The notes below the pieces were generated by a model that saw only the letters and a list, made by a program, of their open reading frames with translations, was not told the DNA's origin and did not search any database. Positions 9,482-19,710 of a DNA stretch of 64,000 bases are shown here, in pieces. The DNA comes from Myxococcaceae bacterium (GTDB taxonomy: Bacteria; Myxococcota_A; Polyangia; Polyangiales; Ga0077539). Numbering within the stretch: position 1 is the first letter of the stretch; each line of letters starts with the position of its first letter. A program made the position numbers and the translations under genes. The DNA lies in NCBI GenBank assembly GCA_004297725.1, contig SCUS01000133.1, positions 332,455 through 396,454 on the forward strand. The letters are read 5' to 3'.

Positions 9482-10507
9482 ATGGTGCGCCCGGTCTCCA
9501 ACCCCCCGAACCCGTGGAGCAGCACCGCGGTCGAGTACTTCGAGGAGGTCCCGCCGGCGAAGCTGGAGATCTTCGAGGAGGAGGCGCGCTCCATCGTCTC
9601 GGGCAACGACAGCCCGGACATCCCCTTCCGCTGGAGCCTCAACCCCTACCGCGGCTGCATCCACGGCTGCGCCTACTGCTACGCGCGCACCTCGCACCAG
9701 TACCTCGGCTTCGGCGCGGGCACCGACTTCGACCGCAAGATCGTCGTGAAGACCAACGCCCCGGCGCTCTTGAAGGCCGCCTTCGACAAGAAGAGCTGGG
9801 ACGGCGGGACCATCACCTTCTCGGGCAACACCGACTGCTACCAGCCCATCGAGGCGAGCTACCAGCTCACCCGTCGCTGCCTCGAGCTCTGCCTGGAGTA
9901 CCGCAACCCTGTCGCGATCATCACCAAGAGCGCCCTGGTGCAGCGCGACGCGGCGCTGCTCGCCGAGCTCTCGAAGGTCACCATGGTGCGGGTGTTCGTG
10001 AGCCTCGCCTTCGCCGACGAGGCGCAGGCCCGCGCGGTGGAGCCCTGGGCCTCCTCGGTTGCGCGTCGGCTGGAGTCGCTGCGGGTGCTCACCGACGCGG
10101 GCGTCGCCTGCGGCGTGGCGGTGGCGCCGATCATCCCCGGGCTCAACGACGACCAGGCCGCGAGGGTGCTCTCCATGGCCCATGCGCACGGCGCGCGGCG
10201 GGCCTTCATGCAGATGGTGCGGCTGCCCGCGGAGGTGCTGCCGGTCTTCGAGGAGCGCATGGCGGAGGCCTTCCCCGACCGGGCGAGGCGCATCGACCAC
10301 GCCATCGTGGAGCTCCGCGGAGGGCGCAAGAACGACCCGCGTTTCGGCAGCCGGATGCGAGGCCACGGCCCTCGCTGGGAGGCCATCACCGGCCTGTTTG
10401 AGGCGCAGTGCCGACGCCTCGGGATGAACGAGAGCGAGGCGGGGGAGGACGAGGGAGAGAAGACCTTCCGGCGGCCGAGCCGGCAGGGGAGCCTCTTCGG
10501 CGACTGA
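9482..10507 (+). CDS. Radical SAM protein, PA0069/Rv2578c (SplB-like) family
   Basis: The 341-residue protein has the radical SAM [4Fe-4S] motif C59-x3-C63-x2-C66 in 'NPYRGCIHGCAYCYAR', followed by 'YLGFGAGTDFDRKIVVKTNA', the signature of the PA0069/Rv2578c group distantly related to spore photoproduct lyase. It should use SAM to make a 5'-deoxyadenosyl radical; the substrate of the group is not established. The ATG is 9 nt after TAGGCT (9467-9472), a possible -10 that overlaps the stop codon of the upstream gene, and there is no Shine-Dalgarno. It ends exactly where the convergent AI-2E-type gene ends. Confidence 0.85.
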   Translation: MVRPVSNPPNPWSSTAVEYFEEVPPAKLEIFEEEARSIVSGNDSPDIPFRWSLNPYRGCIHGCAYCYARTSHQYLGFGAGTDFDRKIVVKTNAPALLKAAFDKKSWDGGTITFSGNTDCYQPIEASYQLTRRCLELCLEYRNPVAIITKSALVQRDAALLAELSKVTMVRVFVSLAFADEAQARAVEPWASSVARRLESLRVLTDAGVACGVAVAPIIPGLNDDQAARVLSMAHAHGARRAFMQMVRLPAEVLPVFEERMAEAFPDRARRIDHAIVELRGGRKNDPRFGSRMRGHGPRWEAITGLFEAQCRRLGMNESEAGEDEGEKTFRRPSRQGSLFGD

Positions 10508-11575
10508 CTAACGGGGGCGAGGCGCCGGGGGCTCGCGGGAGATGCGCATCATCCCGCTCAGGCGGTTCTCGTCCTCGTGCTCACGCTCGGCGTCGGCCCA
10601 GCTCTCTCGGATCTTCGCCGCCACGTAGAGGCTCGGGAAGGAGAGGAACAAGCCCACGAGGCCGAAGAGGTGCTCGAAGAGGATGAGCGACGTGATGATC
10701 ACGAAGCCCGGCAGCTTCACGTGCTGCGCGGTCAGCCGCGGAGAGAGGTAGTAGCTCTCGATCTTGTGCAGCACGAAGGTGCTCGCGAAGAAGACCCCGA
10801 CGCCGACCATCCCCTTGTGCGTGTAGGCCAGCACCGCCATCACGGCGCCCGACACGACCCCGCCCACCACCGGGATCAGGCCCATCACGAAGAGGAACAC
10901 CATCAGCGCCGGGATGCTCGGGAAGCGCATCAGCAGCAGCACCGGGAGCGTGAGCAGCGTGTTCACGAGCGCGACGATCACCTGGAGCTTGGCGGTGATG
11001 GCGATCGCGTCGCAGAGGTAGCTGAAGTACCGCATCATGATGCGCGGCGGGGAGTCTTCGCCCAGCGACTCGCGCCAGCGCTCGAGCTCGCGGTTTTCGA
11101 TGAGGAAGACCACCGACAGGATGAGCCCGATGAGCACGTAGATGGCGCTCTTGCCGACCGAACCGAGGAAGCCCACCACGTTGCCCGCGTAGTGCTGGGC
11201 GCGCTCGAGGCCCTGCGACGCGTGCTCGCTGACGGTGTGCTCCCAGCCTCGCGCCTGGAGCCACTCTCGCAGGTGGTGAAACTGCCCCTCGATCTCCGAC
11301 CGGAGCTGCGGCACCGCCGGGACGACCCGCGTGTATCCGAGGAAGGACAGCAGCGCGAGGGCGCAGACCGCGAGCACCACCTGGCCCAGCACGGCCACGG
11401 CGATGGGCACCTGGAAGCGCGCGTTGAGCCACTTCGCGCCCGCCCCGAGCGCCCGCTCGAACAGCACGAAGAACACCAGCAGCACCGCCAGGTGGCGGAA
11501 GACGAAGAGCAACCCGAGGAAGAGCGCCAGGACGAAGATCCGCCGCACGTTGCGGTCGGTGAACACCATTCGCAT
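10508..11575 (-). CDS. AI-2E/PerM family membrane protein
   Basis: The product has clusters of hydrophobic segments typical of the AI-2E transporter/PerM family. There are two to three at the N-terminus (VRRIFVLALFLGLLFVF onward), an amphipathic middle with 'VGFLGSVGKSAIYVLIGLILS', and four to five at the C-terminus including 'GLIPVVGGVVSGAVMAVLAY'. It ends in a charged cytoplasmic tail. The family exports small molecules or ions; the substrate here is unknown. I start at ATG 11575 (MRMVFTDRN), which fits the family N-terminus. The track extends 27 residues further upstream with unrelated, Gly/Arg-rich sequence. No strong ribosome-binding site decides the start. Confidence 0.8.
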   Translation of the reverse strand: MRMVFTDRNVRRIFVLALFLGLLFVFRHLAVLLVFFVLFERALGAGAKWLNARFQVPIAVAVLGQVVLAVCALALLSFLGYTRVVPAVPQLRSEIEGQFHHLREWLQARGWEHTVSEHASQGLERAQHYAGNVVGFLGSVGKSAIYVLIGLILSVVFLIENRELERWRESLGEDSPPRIMMRYFSYLCDAIAITAKLQVIVALVNTLLTLPVLLLMRFPSIPALMVFLFVMGLIPVVGGVVSGAVMAVLAYTHKGMVGVGVFFASTFVLHKIESYYLSPRLTAQHVKLPGFVIITSLILFEHLFGLVGLFLSFPSLYVAAKIRESWADAEREHEDENRLSGMMRISREPPAPRPR

Positions 11576-11703
11576 CACGGCCCGGGAGGGTACACCCCGC
11601 CCCGCGCCGCTCCCCCGCTTTCTCCAGCGGTCCGCACCCACACTGTGGGCCATCACCCGGATGTGCGGCGGGGGCGTCTAAGCCTTCGACATCGACACCG
11701 AAC

Positions 11704-14700
11704 TTGAAGAGACTGCGATCCACTGCGGATCGGCCGCATCGGAGGAGAGTCTCGCCTAGGTACAAATGGATACTTTTCGCTGCGGCGCTGGTCGCTGCTG
11801 GCTGTGACGGCGCCTCGGTCGTCGGCGGCACGGAGCCCCGCGACGCGACCGTCGACGTCACCGCGGACGCCACCATGGACGCGTCGGTGTGCCCGTCGCC
11901 CCTGCTGTCGTGCAACCAGCGCTGCGCCGACCCGCGCACCGACCGGGAGAACTGCGGCGCCTGCGGGCGCTCGTGCTCCACGGGCAACGTCTGTCAGAAC
12001 GGCGCCTGCGTACCGGACTGTGGGACCGGCGAGACGCTCTGCCGCTCGGCCGGCGACGCCGGAGCGGGCCTCGCGTGCGTCTCCCTCCGCACCGACCGGG
12101 CGAACTGCGGCGCTTGCGGGATGGCCTGCGGCACCAACCAGGTCTGCGCCAACGGCGCGTGCACGTTCATGTGCACCGGCACCACGACCGAGTGCACCCG
12201 CGGCGGCGCGGGCATGGACGGCGGCGGCGAGCGCTACTGCGCCGACCTGCAGGCCGACCGCAACGACTGCGGCGCCTGCGGAAACACCTGCACGGACGGC
12301 TACTCCTGCCAGGCCGGCCGCTGCCGCATCCGCTGCCCCGAGCTCTCGGTCCAGTGCCCCGCCCCGGCGACCGACGGCGGCATGCCCGGCGCTGAGGTCT
12401 GCTCGGACACCAGCATCGACATCAACAACTGCGGGAGCTGCGGCAACGCCTGCCCGTTCGGACAGTTCTGCGTCCGCGGCGCCTGCCGTACGACCTGCGG
12501 CGCGGGCTTCACCGACTGCATGGGCGTCTGCCGTGACCTCACCAGCGACCGCCTCGGCTGCGGCGCCTGCGGCAACGCGTGCGGATCCGGCGAGGTCTGC
12601 ACCGCGGGCCGCTGCGTCGTCTCCTGCGGCGGCGGCCTCACGAGCTGCGAGAACGTCTGCCGTGACATCCAGACCGACGTGAACAACTGCGGCGCCTGCG
12701 GCACCCGCTGCATGCCCGGCCAGGTCTGCTCTCGCGGGATGTGTCAGGTCTCGTGCAGCGCGGGCACCGCGGACTGCTCGGGCACCTGCCGCGACCTCCA
12801 GACCGACAACGCCCACTGCGGCGCCTGCGGCACGGCCTGCGCGGCCGGCCAGATCTGCTCCATGGGCGCCTGCGTCGTCTCGTGCGGCGCCGGCACCACC
12901 AACTGCTCGGGCACCTGCCGCGACCTCCAGACCGACAACGCCAACTGCGGCGCCTGCGGCACGGCCTGCGCGGCCGGCCAGGTCTGCTCGCGCGGCGCCT
13001 GCACCGTCACCTGCGGCGGCGGCCTCACCAACTGCAGCAACGTCTGCCGTGACCTCGACACCGACCGCGCCAACTGCGGCGCGTGCGGCACCACCTGCGC
13101 CGCGGGCCAGGTCTGCTCCGCGGGCCGCTGCCAGGTGTCCTGCCTCGAGGGCCTCACCAACTGCACGGGCGTCTGCCGCGACCTCGCGAGCGACGTGAAC
13201 AACTGCGGCGGCTGCGGCATGGCCTGCGCCGCGGGCCAGGTGTGCTCCGGCGGCATGTGCCGCGTCTCCTGTGGCGCCGGCACCACCAACTGCGGCGGCA
13301 TCTGCCGCGACCTGCAGACCGACGTGAACAACTGCGCCTCCTGCGGCATGGCCTGCCCCGCGGGTCAGGTGTGCTCGAACGCGGCCTGCGTGGTCTCGTG
13401 CGGCACCGGCCTCACGGACTGCATGGGCGTCTGCCGCGACCTGCAGACCGACCGCGTCAACTGCGGCGCCTGCGGCACCACCTGCCCCTCGGGCCAGGCG
13501 TGCGCCGCGGGGCGCTGCGTGGTCTCGTGCCTCGCGGGCCAGACCGCCTGCTCGGGCGTCTGCCGTGACCTGCAGACCGACATCAACCACTGCGGCGCCT
13601 GCGGCACCGCCTGCCCCTCGGGCCAGGTGTGCAACGGCGGCATGTGCCGCGTGTCCTGCGGCACTGGGCTCTCGAACTGCGGCGGCACCTGCCGCGACCT
13701 CCAGACGGACAACAACCACTGCGGCTCGTGCGGCACCGTCTGCCCGGGCGGCCAGATCTGCCAGGCCGGCGCCTGCGTCGTCACCTGCCAGATGGGCCTC
13801 ACGGCCTGCGGCGCCACCTGCCGCGACCTCGGCAACGACAACACCAACTGCGGCGCCTGCGGCCGGGTGTGCGCCGCCGGCCAGGCCTGCGTGGCGGGGG
13901 CCTGCTCGGTCACCTGCAGCGCGGGCCTCAGCAACTGCTCGGGCACCTGCCGTGACCTCCAGAACGACCGCACCAACTGCGGCACCTGCGGCACGACCTG
14001 CCCGTCGGGCCAGGTGTGCACCGCGGGCGCTTGCGTGATCACGTGCCCCATCGGCCAGACGGCCTGCGGCTCCACGTGCGTCAACCTCGTGTCCGACCGC
14101 AACAACTGCGGCGCCTGCGGCACCGTGTGCCCCGCGGGCCAGATCTGCGCGGGCTCGGCCTGCGTGACGAGCTGCGCGGCGGGCCTCACGGCCTGCGGCA
14201 CCACCTGCCGCGACATCACGACCGACGTCAGCAACTGCGGCATGTGCGGGCGCGTCTGCACGGCCGGCCAGAGCTGCGTGGCCGGCGCGTGCACCCTGGT
14301 GTGCCCTGCCGGGCAGACCAACTGCTCGGGCACCTGCCGCGACCTGCAGACCGACCTCAACAACTGCGGCGCCTGCGGCACCACCTGCCCGGGCGGCCAG
14401 GTCTGCTCCGCGGGTCGCTGCGTGGTGACCTGCGCGGCCGGCCTCACCAACTGCTCGGGTAGCTGCACCAACGTCGCCACCGACCCGGGCAACTGCGGCG
14501 CCTGCGGCACCGTCTGCCCTGCTCGCGCCAACGCGTCGTCGTCCTGCGCGGGCTCTCGCTGCGGCTTCGTCTGCAACGCCGGCTTCGCCGACTGCGACGG
14601 CAACGCGGCCAACGGCTGCGAGGTCAACACCGGCACCTCGCTCACCAACTGCGGCGCCTGCGGCACCGTCTGCTCCATCAGCAATGGCGTGGGCGTGTGC

Positions 14701-15540
14701 TCTTCGGGCGCGTGCCGAGTGGCCTCGTGCAACACGGGCTTCGGCGACTGCAACGCGATGCCCACGGACGGCTGCGAGACCAACACGCAGACCTCGTCCT
14801 CGAACTGCGGCGCGTGCGGCACGGTCTGCGCTGGCGGCGGCGCCTGCACGGCCGGGAGCTGCGCCCCGCGCTGCAACACCGCGGCGGCGCGCGTGCTGGT
14901 CTACGGGCCGGGCGGCACCTCGGGGACGTCGATGTTCCCGTCTGGGACGGTCGTGACGGTGGCGAGCGACGCGATGTGGCGCTCGATGACCGCCGCGCAG
15001 TTCGAGCAGTACGACCTCATCTGGATCGACGGCGGCACCTGCGGCGGCACCACGTCCTCGCTCTTCGGCACGGCGCAGGACACCCTGGCTACCTGGGGTC
15101 CCGCGGTGCGAGGGCGCATCGTGCTCCTCACGGGTGACCCCGACCTCCACCGCAACAACGACACCCCGGTGCTCTACCGCAACACGGTCAACTGGCTGAA
15201 GGGCCTGGGGCGCACCAGCGACGGCGGCCGCACCGGTCTCTTCTTCTCCTGGGGCTGCACCACGTACACCAGCAGCGTCTTCAGCGTGTCGCGCGGAGCC
15301 CCGGAGGTCTTCACCAGCGTGCTGGGCTCGGGCATCAGCACCCGGGTCTTCAACCCCTGCGAGGCCACCCTCACCGCGGCCGCGGCGAGCCACCCCGTGA
15401 CCTCGGGCTTCACCAGCTTCTGGGACTGCCCGATGCACGGCGCGTTCATGTCGATCCCCACGGGCTACGTGACCCTCGGCGTCAGCGGCGGCTCACCCAG
15501 CCTCATCGCGCGCGAGTCCGCCACCGCCTGCATCCCCTGA
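11704..15540 (+). CDS. Giant Stig1-repeat cysteine-rich lipoprotein with C-terminal alpha/beta domain
   Basis: The 1278-residue product starts at a TTG (the only in-frame start). It has a lipoprotein signal ending in LVAAGC, then an Asp/Ala linker. About 22 tandem units of roughly 43 residues follow, with the pattern CGACGxxCxxGQVCxxGxCxxxCxxGxTxCxxxCRDLxTD, matching the stigma-specific Stig1-like repeats frequent in myxobacterial surface proteins. From about residue 1060 a different domain follows (RVLVYGPGGTSG, YDLIWIDGG, RGRIVLLTGDPD), which looks like an alpha/beta flavodoxin or class-I-amidotransferase-type fold but lacks an obvious catalytic triad. The cysteines presumably form disulfides outside the inner membrane. 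It ends at a strong terminator. A paralogue starts at 61810. Confidence 0.75.
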   Translation: MKRLRSTADRPHRRRVSPRYKWILFAAALVAAGCDGASVVGGTEPRDATVDVTADATMDASVCPSPLLSCNQRCADPRTDRENCGACGRSCSTGNVCQNGACVPDCGTGETLCRSAGDAGAGLACVSLRTDRANCGACGMACGTNQVCANGACTFMCTGTTTECTRGGAGMDGGGERYCADLQADRNDCGACGNTCTDGYSCQAGRCRIRCPELSVQCPAPATDGGMPGAEVCSDTSIDINNCGSCGNACPFGQFCVRGACRTTCGAGFTDCMGVCRDLTSDRLGCGACGNACGSGEVCTAGRCVVSCGGGLTSCENVCRDIQTDVNNCGACGTRCMPGQVCSRGMCQVSCSAGTADCSGTCRDLQTDNAHCGACGTACAAGQICSMGACVVSCGAGTTNCSGTCRDLQTDNANCGACGTACAAGQVCSRGACTVTCGGGLTNCSNVCRDLDTDRANCGACGTTCAAGQVCSAGRCQVSCLEGLTNCTGVCRDLASDVNNCGGCGMACAAGQVCSGGMCRVSCGAGTTNCGGICRDLQTDVNNCASCGMACPAGQVCSNAACVVSCGTGLTDCMGVCRDLQTDRVNCGACGTTCPSGQACAAGRCVVSCLAGQTACSGVCRDLQTDINHCGACGTACPSGQVCNGGMCRVSCGTGLSNCGGTCRDLQTDNNHCGSCGTVCPGGQICQAGACVVTCQMGLTACGATCRDLGNDNTNCGACGRVCAAGQACVAGACSVTCSAGLSNCSGTCRDLQNDRTNCGTCGTTCPSGQVCTAGACVITCPIGQTACGSTCVNLVSDRNNCGACGTVCPAGQICAGSACVTSCAAGLTACGTTCRDITTDVSNCGMCGRVCTAGQSCVAGACTLVCPAGQTNCSGTCRDLQTDLNNCGACGTTCPGGQVCSAGRCVVTCAAGLTNCSGSCTNVATDPGNCGACGTVCPARANASSSCAGSRCGFVCNAGFADCDGNAANGCEVNTGTSLTNCGACGTVCSISNGVGVCSSGACRVASCNTGFGDCNAMPTDGCETNTQTSSSNCGACGTVCAGGGACTAGSCAPRCNTAAARVLVYGPGGTSGTSMFPSGTVVTVASDAMWRSMTAAQFEQYDLIWIDGGTCGGTTSSLFGTAQDTLATWGPAVRGRIVLLTGDPDLHRNNDTPVLYRNTVNWLKGLGRTSDGGRTGLFFSWGCTTYTSSVFSVSRGAPEVFTSVLGSGISTRVFNPCEATLTAAAASHPVTSGFTSFWDCPMHGAFMSIPTGYVTLGVSGGSPSLIARESATACIP
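11950..14873 (+). repeat. Coding tandem repeat array, about 22 units of 129 bp
   Basis: Units encoding about 43 residues recur from residue 83 to about residue 1057. The first three units and the last three vary in length; the central 16 are exactly or nearly 129 bp. Two neighbouring units (from 12775 and from 12904) are almost identical at the DNA level over about 85 bp, with three mismatches, which points to recent duplication or gene conversion. Confidence 0.85.
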
Positions 15541-15560
15541 CGCAGCGCTCCCTCCCCTGA

Positions 15561-15584
15561 GGGCACCCTCCCCCGAGGGTGCCC
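15561..15584. terminator. Perfect 10-bp stem-loop between convergent genes (bidirectional terminator)
   Basis: GGGCACCCTC and GAGGGTGCCC are exact reverse complements around a CCCC loop. The hairpin sits between the stop of the Stig1 lipoprotein (15540) and the stop of lolD (15653), so it can serve both strands. There is no clear U-tract on either side. Confidence 0.7.
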
Positions 15585-15652
15585 GACTCCCCCCCACGAT
15601 ACCGATCCCGCCAACCCCACTCTGAGCGACCCGCGGGTCGCCGGACGGCGCC

Positions 15653-16383
<731 letters not shown>

Positions 16384-16387
<4 letters not shown>

Positions 16388-18024
16388 GAGAACCGAAGCC
16401 CCTCCACGGGTCGGAGCCGACCCGCGAGCACCGCCGGGAAGGTCGCCGCCAACAGGCAGATTCCCACCGACGTCACGAACACCAGGCTGTAGTCCGCCGG
16501 GGCGATGAGCACCGGCAGCCGGTCGATGTAATAGACCTCCGGATCGAGCGGGATTCCCACGTGCTTCATCACCATCGCGGAGAGCACGGCGGCGCTCGTC
16601 CCGAGCAGCGCGCCCACCACCCCGATGAGCCCGCCCACCGACAGGAACACCCTGGTGATGAACCCGTCGCTCGCCCCCATCGCCTTGAGCACCGCGATCT
16701 CCCGGCCCTTCTCGGTCACCAGCAGCAGCAGCGTCGCCACGATGCTGAAGCTCGCCACGATGATCGCCACCGTGAGCAGCAGCCAGATCAGCAGCTTCTC
16801 CAGCTTGAGCGCCCGAAAGAGGTTCTGGTTGAGCTGCTTCCAGTCGCGCACCCGCAGGCTGCGGGCGTGCGCCGGGGCCTCGACCGCCGCCACCACCTGG
16901 TCGCTGAGGTCGACGTCGCGGAGGCGCACCTCGATCGCCGTGATGGCCCCGTCGCGGTAGTTGAAGAAGCGCTGCGCCACCGGGATGAGCACGTACGCAT
17001 ACTTGGTGTCGTATTCGTACATGCCTGAATAGAAGATGCCCGCGACGCGGAAGAGCTTGGTCTTGGGCATCGGCCCGAGCGGACCGATGGAGCCGAAGGG
17101 CGACACCACGCGCACCTCGTCGCCCACCGCCAGGTGCAGGTTGGTGGCGAGCTCGCGGCCCACCACGATGCCCGGCAGGGGTTCGGTCGGAGCGCCCGGC
17201 GGAGGCGGCCGGAGGGAGCCGGTGTCGCTGAATCCCGAGAGGCCGTCGAGGCGCGTCGTGGGGAGCTCGAGCTCGCCGCGGCCCACCACCGGGCGGCGGT
17301 CGCTCGGGCTCAGGTGATCGAGCCGCGCCGGGTCTTCCAGGTACTCGATGCGGCCTCGGATGAGCTCGCGCCGCAGCCCGATGGCCGCGCCGCCCTGCGC
17401 CGGGTCGATGCCCCGCAGGATCACCCCGGACAGGTTGGTCTGCGAGGTGATCATCACCTCGCCCTGCACCAGCGGCGTCGCGGCGCTCACCTCGGGCAGC
17501 GCCCGGATGCTGCGCAGCAGGGGCTGCCAGTCGGTGAACCCGCCGCGCTCGCGGTCGACCACCACGTGGGGGTTGTTGCCGAGGATCTTGTGCTTCAGGT
17601 CGTTGCCGAAGCCCCCCATGATCGAGATGGTCATGCAGAGGGCGAAGGACCCGAGGCCCACGCCCAGGAAGGCCAGGAAGGAGATCACCGTGAGGAAGCC
17701 GCTCTTGCGGGCGCGGAGCTGCCGGACGGCGATGGTGAGCTCCGCGGCGACCTTCTCCAGCCGGTCGAAGAGCTTGGGCATCCAGAGCAGCGTGGAGAGG
17801 AAGTACGCCTCCAGCGCCGAGACCAGCACCCCCACGCGCAGCGCCACCAGGGCGAGCGAGGGCGTCGGGTCGAAGCCGCGCGGCTCCATCCTCGCGGCCA
17901 GCTTCAAGCAGAGGAACGACAGCGCGACGGCGCCGACCATCCACGCCGCGTAGAGCCAGCGCCGGCGGGCCTGCGAGGCCACCGCGCGAGAGACGATCCA
18001 GAGGATGATCAGGTCAACGGCCAT
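16384..18024 (-). CDS. lolC: Lipoprotein-releasing ABC transporter permease LolC/E with extended N-terminus
   Basis: The core is a LolC/E (FtsX-like) permease: an N-terminal 'RQLRARKSGFLTVISFLAFLGVGLG' membrane segment, a large periplasmic domain ('NPHVVVDRERGGF', 'GVILRGIDP', 'GIVVGRELATNL'), and three C-terminal helices with 'EKGREIAVLKAMGAS'. At 546 residues it is about 130 longer than usual. The extra part is an N-terminal region of about 110 residues with two or three additional predicted helices (around residues 25-45 and 60-85), whose role is unknown. It overlaps the 3' end of lysS by 11 bp and shares GTGA with lolD, so all three are probably co-translated. Confidence 0.9.
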
Positions 18025-19627
18025 CCGACTCGGGGCGCAGCTGCGGGAAGAGCACCACGTCGCGGATGCTCTTCTGCCCGGTGAGGAGCATCACCAGGCG
18101 GTCTACGCCGAGGCCGAAGCCCGCCGTCGGGGGCATGCCGTAGGAGAGCGCGCGGATGTAGTCGGCGTCGAAGTCCATCGCCTCCTCGTCGCCCCGCTCG
18201 CGGTTGCCGAGCTGCGCCCGGAAGCGCTCGGCCTGGTCGTCGGGGTCGTTGAGCTCGCTGAAGGCGTTGGCGAGCTCGCGGCCCTCCACGAAGAGCTCGA
18301 AGCGGTCGGTGAAGGTCACCGGGAACCCGTCGCCGTACTGCGCGGCCTGCTTGTCGGCGTCCTTCTTGCGGGCCAGCGGCGACACGTCGAAGGGGTAGTC
18401 GACGATGAAGACCGGCACGCTCTGCGAGCCGTCGTCGGAGCGGTAGTCGTCGACCAGCGAGGACTCGGCGAAGAGCTCGAACATCGCGAAGAGCAGCTCG
18501 CCCGCGGTGGTGCACTTGTGGAGGTACTCCCGGTGCTCTCGCTGGAGCGACGGGGTGGCGAGCACCGCGGCGCGCACCCGGCCCCAGCTCGAGAGCTCGG
18601 CGCCGTCGGCCCACGCGGCGACCAGCTCGGGGTGCCGCTTCGCGATCGCCGAGGTGACCGCGTCGAGCATCCGCACCCGGCGCCACGGGCGCGCCAGCGA
18701 GTACGAGCGCCCGTTCGAGAACCGGGGAAACCTCGCGGCGAGGCGGGCGTCGACGTGGGTGACGAGCTCTTCGGTCTCGTCCATCAGCTCTCGGTAGGTC
18801 GCGTAGGCCTGGTAGAACTCCAGGATCGTGAACTCCGGGTTGTGCCGCGTGGAGAGGCCCTCGTTGCGCCACACCCGGCCGATCTCGTAGACCCGGTCTA
18901 GGCCCCCCACGATGAGGCGCTTGAGGTAGAGCTCGGGCGCCACGCGGAGGTAGAGGTCGAGGTCGAGCGCGTTGTGGTGCGTGGTGAAGGGCTTGGCCGT
19001 CGCGCCGCCTCGCACGGAGTTGAGCGTCGGGGTCTCGACCTCCATGAAGTCACGGTCGTCGAGCCACTCTCGCAGCGCCCGCACGATGATCGAGCGGGCG
19101 CGGAACACCTCGTTGACCTCGGGGTAGTTGGCGATGAGGTCGGTGTAGCGCTGGCGGTAGCGGGTCTCGACCTCGCTGATGCCGAACCACTCGCTCGGGA
19201 TGGGCGTGTAGCTCTTGGACAGCGGGCGCAGCGTCCTGGCGAGCACCGAGAGTTCGAGCAGCCGGGTGCGCATCGGCGGCCCCTCGACCAGCACGATGTC
19301 TCCGAGGTCGATCTCCTTGAGCAGCGAGAAGTCGTCCCCGAGGTCGCGCGCCGAGCAGAAGAGCTGGATCTCCCCGGTGCCGTCGCGCAGCTTGATGAAC
19401 ACCAGCTTGCCGGTGTCGCGCAGCGCCACCACGCGGCCGGCGACGCGGTAGGGCGCGTGCTCGGGGTCGGCGTTGAAGGCCTCCTTCTGGTGCTCGTGCG
19501 CCGCGCGAATACTCGCCACGGTATGCAGGGGCCCCGGGTCGTTGCCGAAGGGGAGGTGTCCGCGCGCCCGCCAGGCTTCGGCCTTGGCGCGGCGCACCGA
19601 TTCGAGGGTGCTCGTCGTGTCGCTCAT
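18014..19627 (-). CDS. lysS: Lysyl-tRNA synthetase, class II
   Basis: The 537-residue enzyme charges tRNA-Lys. An N-terminal OB-fold anticodon domain ('YRVAGRVVALRDTGKLVFIKL') is followed by class II motifs: motif 1 around 'DFMEVETPTLN', motif 2 'YEIGRVWRNEGLSTRHNPEFT', and motif 3 'GFGLGVDRLVMLLTGQKSIRDV'. These are characteristic of bacterial LysS. I start at ATG 19627 rather than the longer track start because the family N-terminus and a promoter (GTGACC-17-TATAAC) fit there; the 5' leader would be only about 7 nt. It is the first gene of the lysS-lolC-lolD operon. Confidence 0.96.
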   Translation of the reverse strand: MSDTTSTLESVRRAKAEAWRARGHLPFGNDPGPLHTVASIRAAHEHQKEAFNADPEHAPYRVAGRVVALRDTGKLVFIKLRDGTGEIQLFCSARDLGDDFSLLKEIDLGDIVLVEGPPMRTRLLELSVLARTLRPLSKSYTPIPSEWFGISEVETRYRQRYTDLIANYPEVNEVFRARSIIVRALREWLDDRDFMEVETPTLNSVRGGATAKPFTTHHNALDLDLYLRVAPELYLKRLIVGGLDRVYEIGRVWRNEGLSTRHNPEFTILEFYQAYATYRELMDETEELVTHVDARLAARFPRFSNGRSYSLARPWRRVRMLDAVTSAIAKRHPELVAAWADGAELSSWGRVRAAVLATPSLQREHREYLHKCTTAGELLFAMFELFAESSLVDDYRSDDGSQSVPVFIVDYPFDVSPLARKKDADKQAAQYGDGFPVTFTDRFELFVEGRELANAFSELNDPDDQAERFRAQLGNRERGDEEAMDFDADYIRALSYGMPPTAGFGLGVDRLVMLLTGQKSIRDVVLFPQLRPESDGR

Positions 19628-19640
19628 CGGATGGGCGCGG

Positions 19641-19669
19641 GTTATACCGACCCGCGCCCCGGCGGTCAC
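19641..19669 (-). promoter_or_regulatory. Sigma70-type promoter of lysS-lolC-lolD
   Basis: On the minus strand GTGACC (4/6 match to TTGACA), a 17-bp spacer and TATAAC (5/6 match to TATAAT) end 13 nt before the lysS ATG. The predicted transcript start is about 7 nt from the start codon, giving a near-leaderless message. Confidence 0.55.
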
Positions 19670-19710
19670 GCGTTCGCGCCCCCGCTCCACGCCCCCACCG
19701 ACGAGCCCCC

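Noticed and set aside
12000-15000. Regularly spaced DNA repeats as a possible CRISPR array
   Set aside because: The 129-bp period is in frame, imperfect and encodes a Cys-rich protein; there are no unique spacers or cas genes.
11653-15438. Minus-strand ORF of 1261 aa antisense to the Stig1 repeats
   Set aside because: Its AGAAGAAV-type repeats simply mirror the coding repeat on the plus strand; it has no signal or domain.
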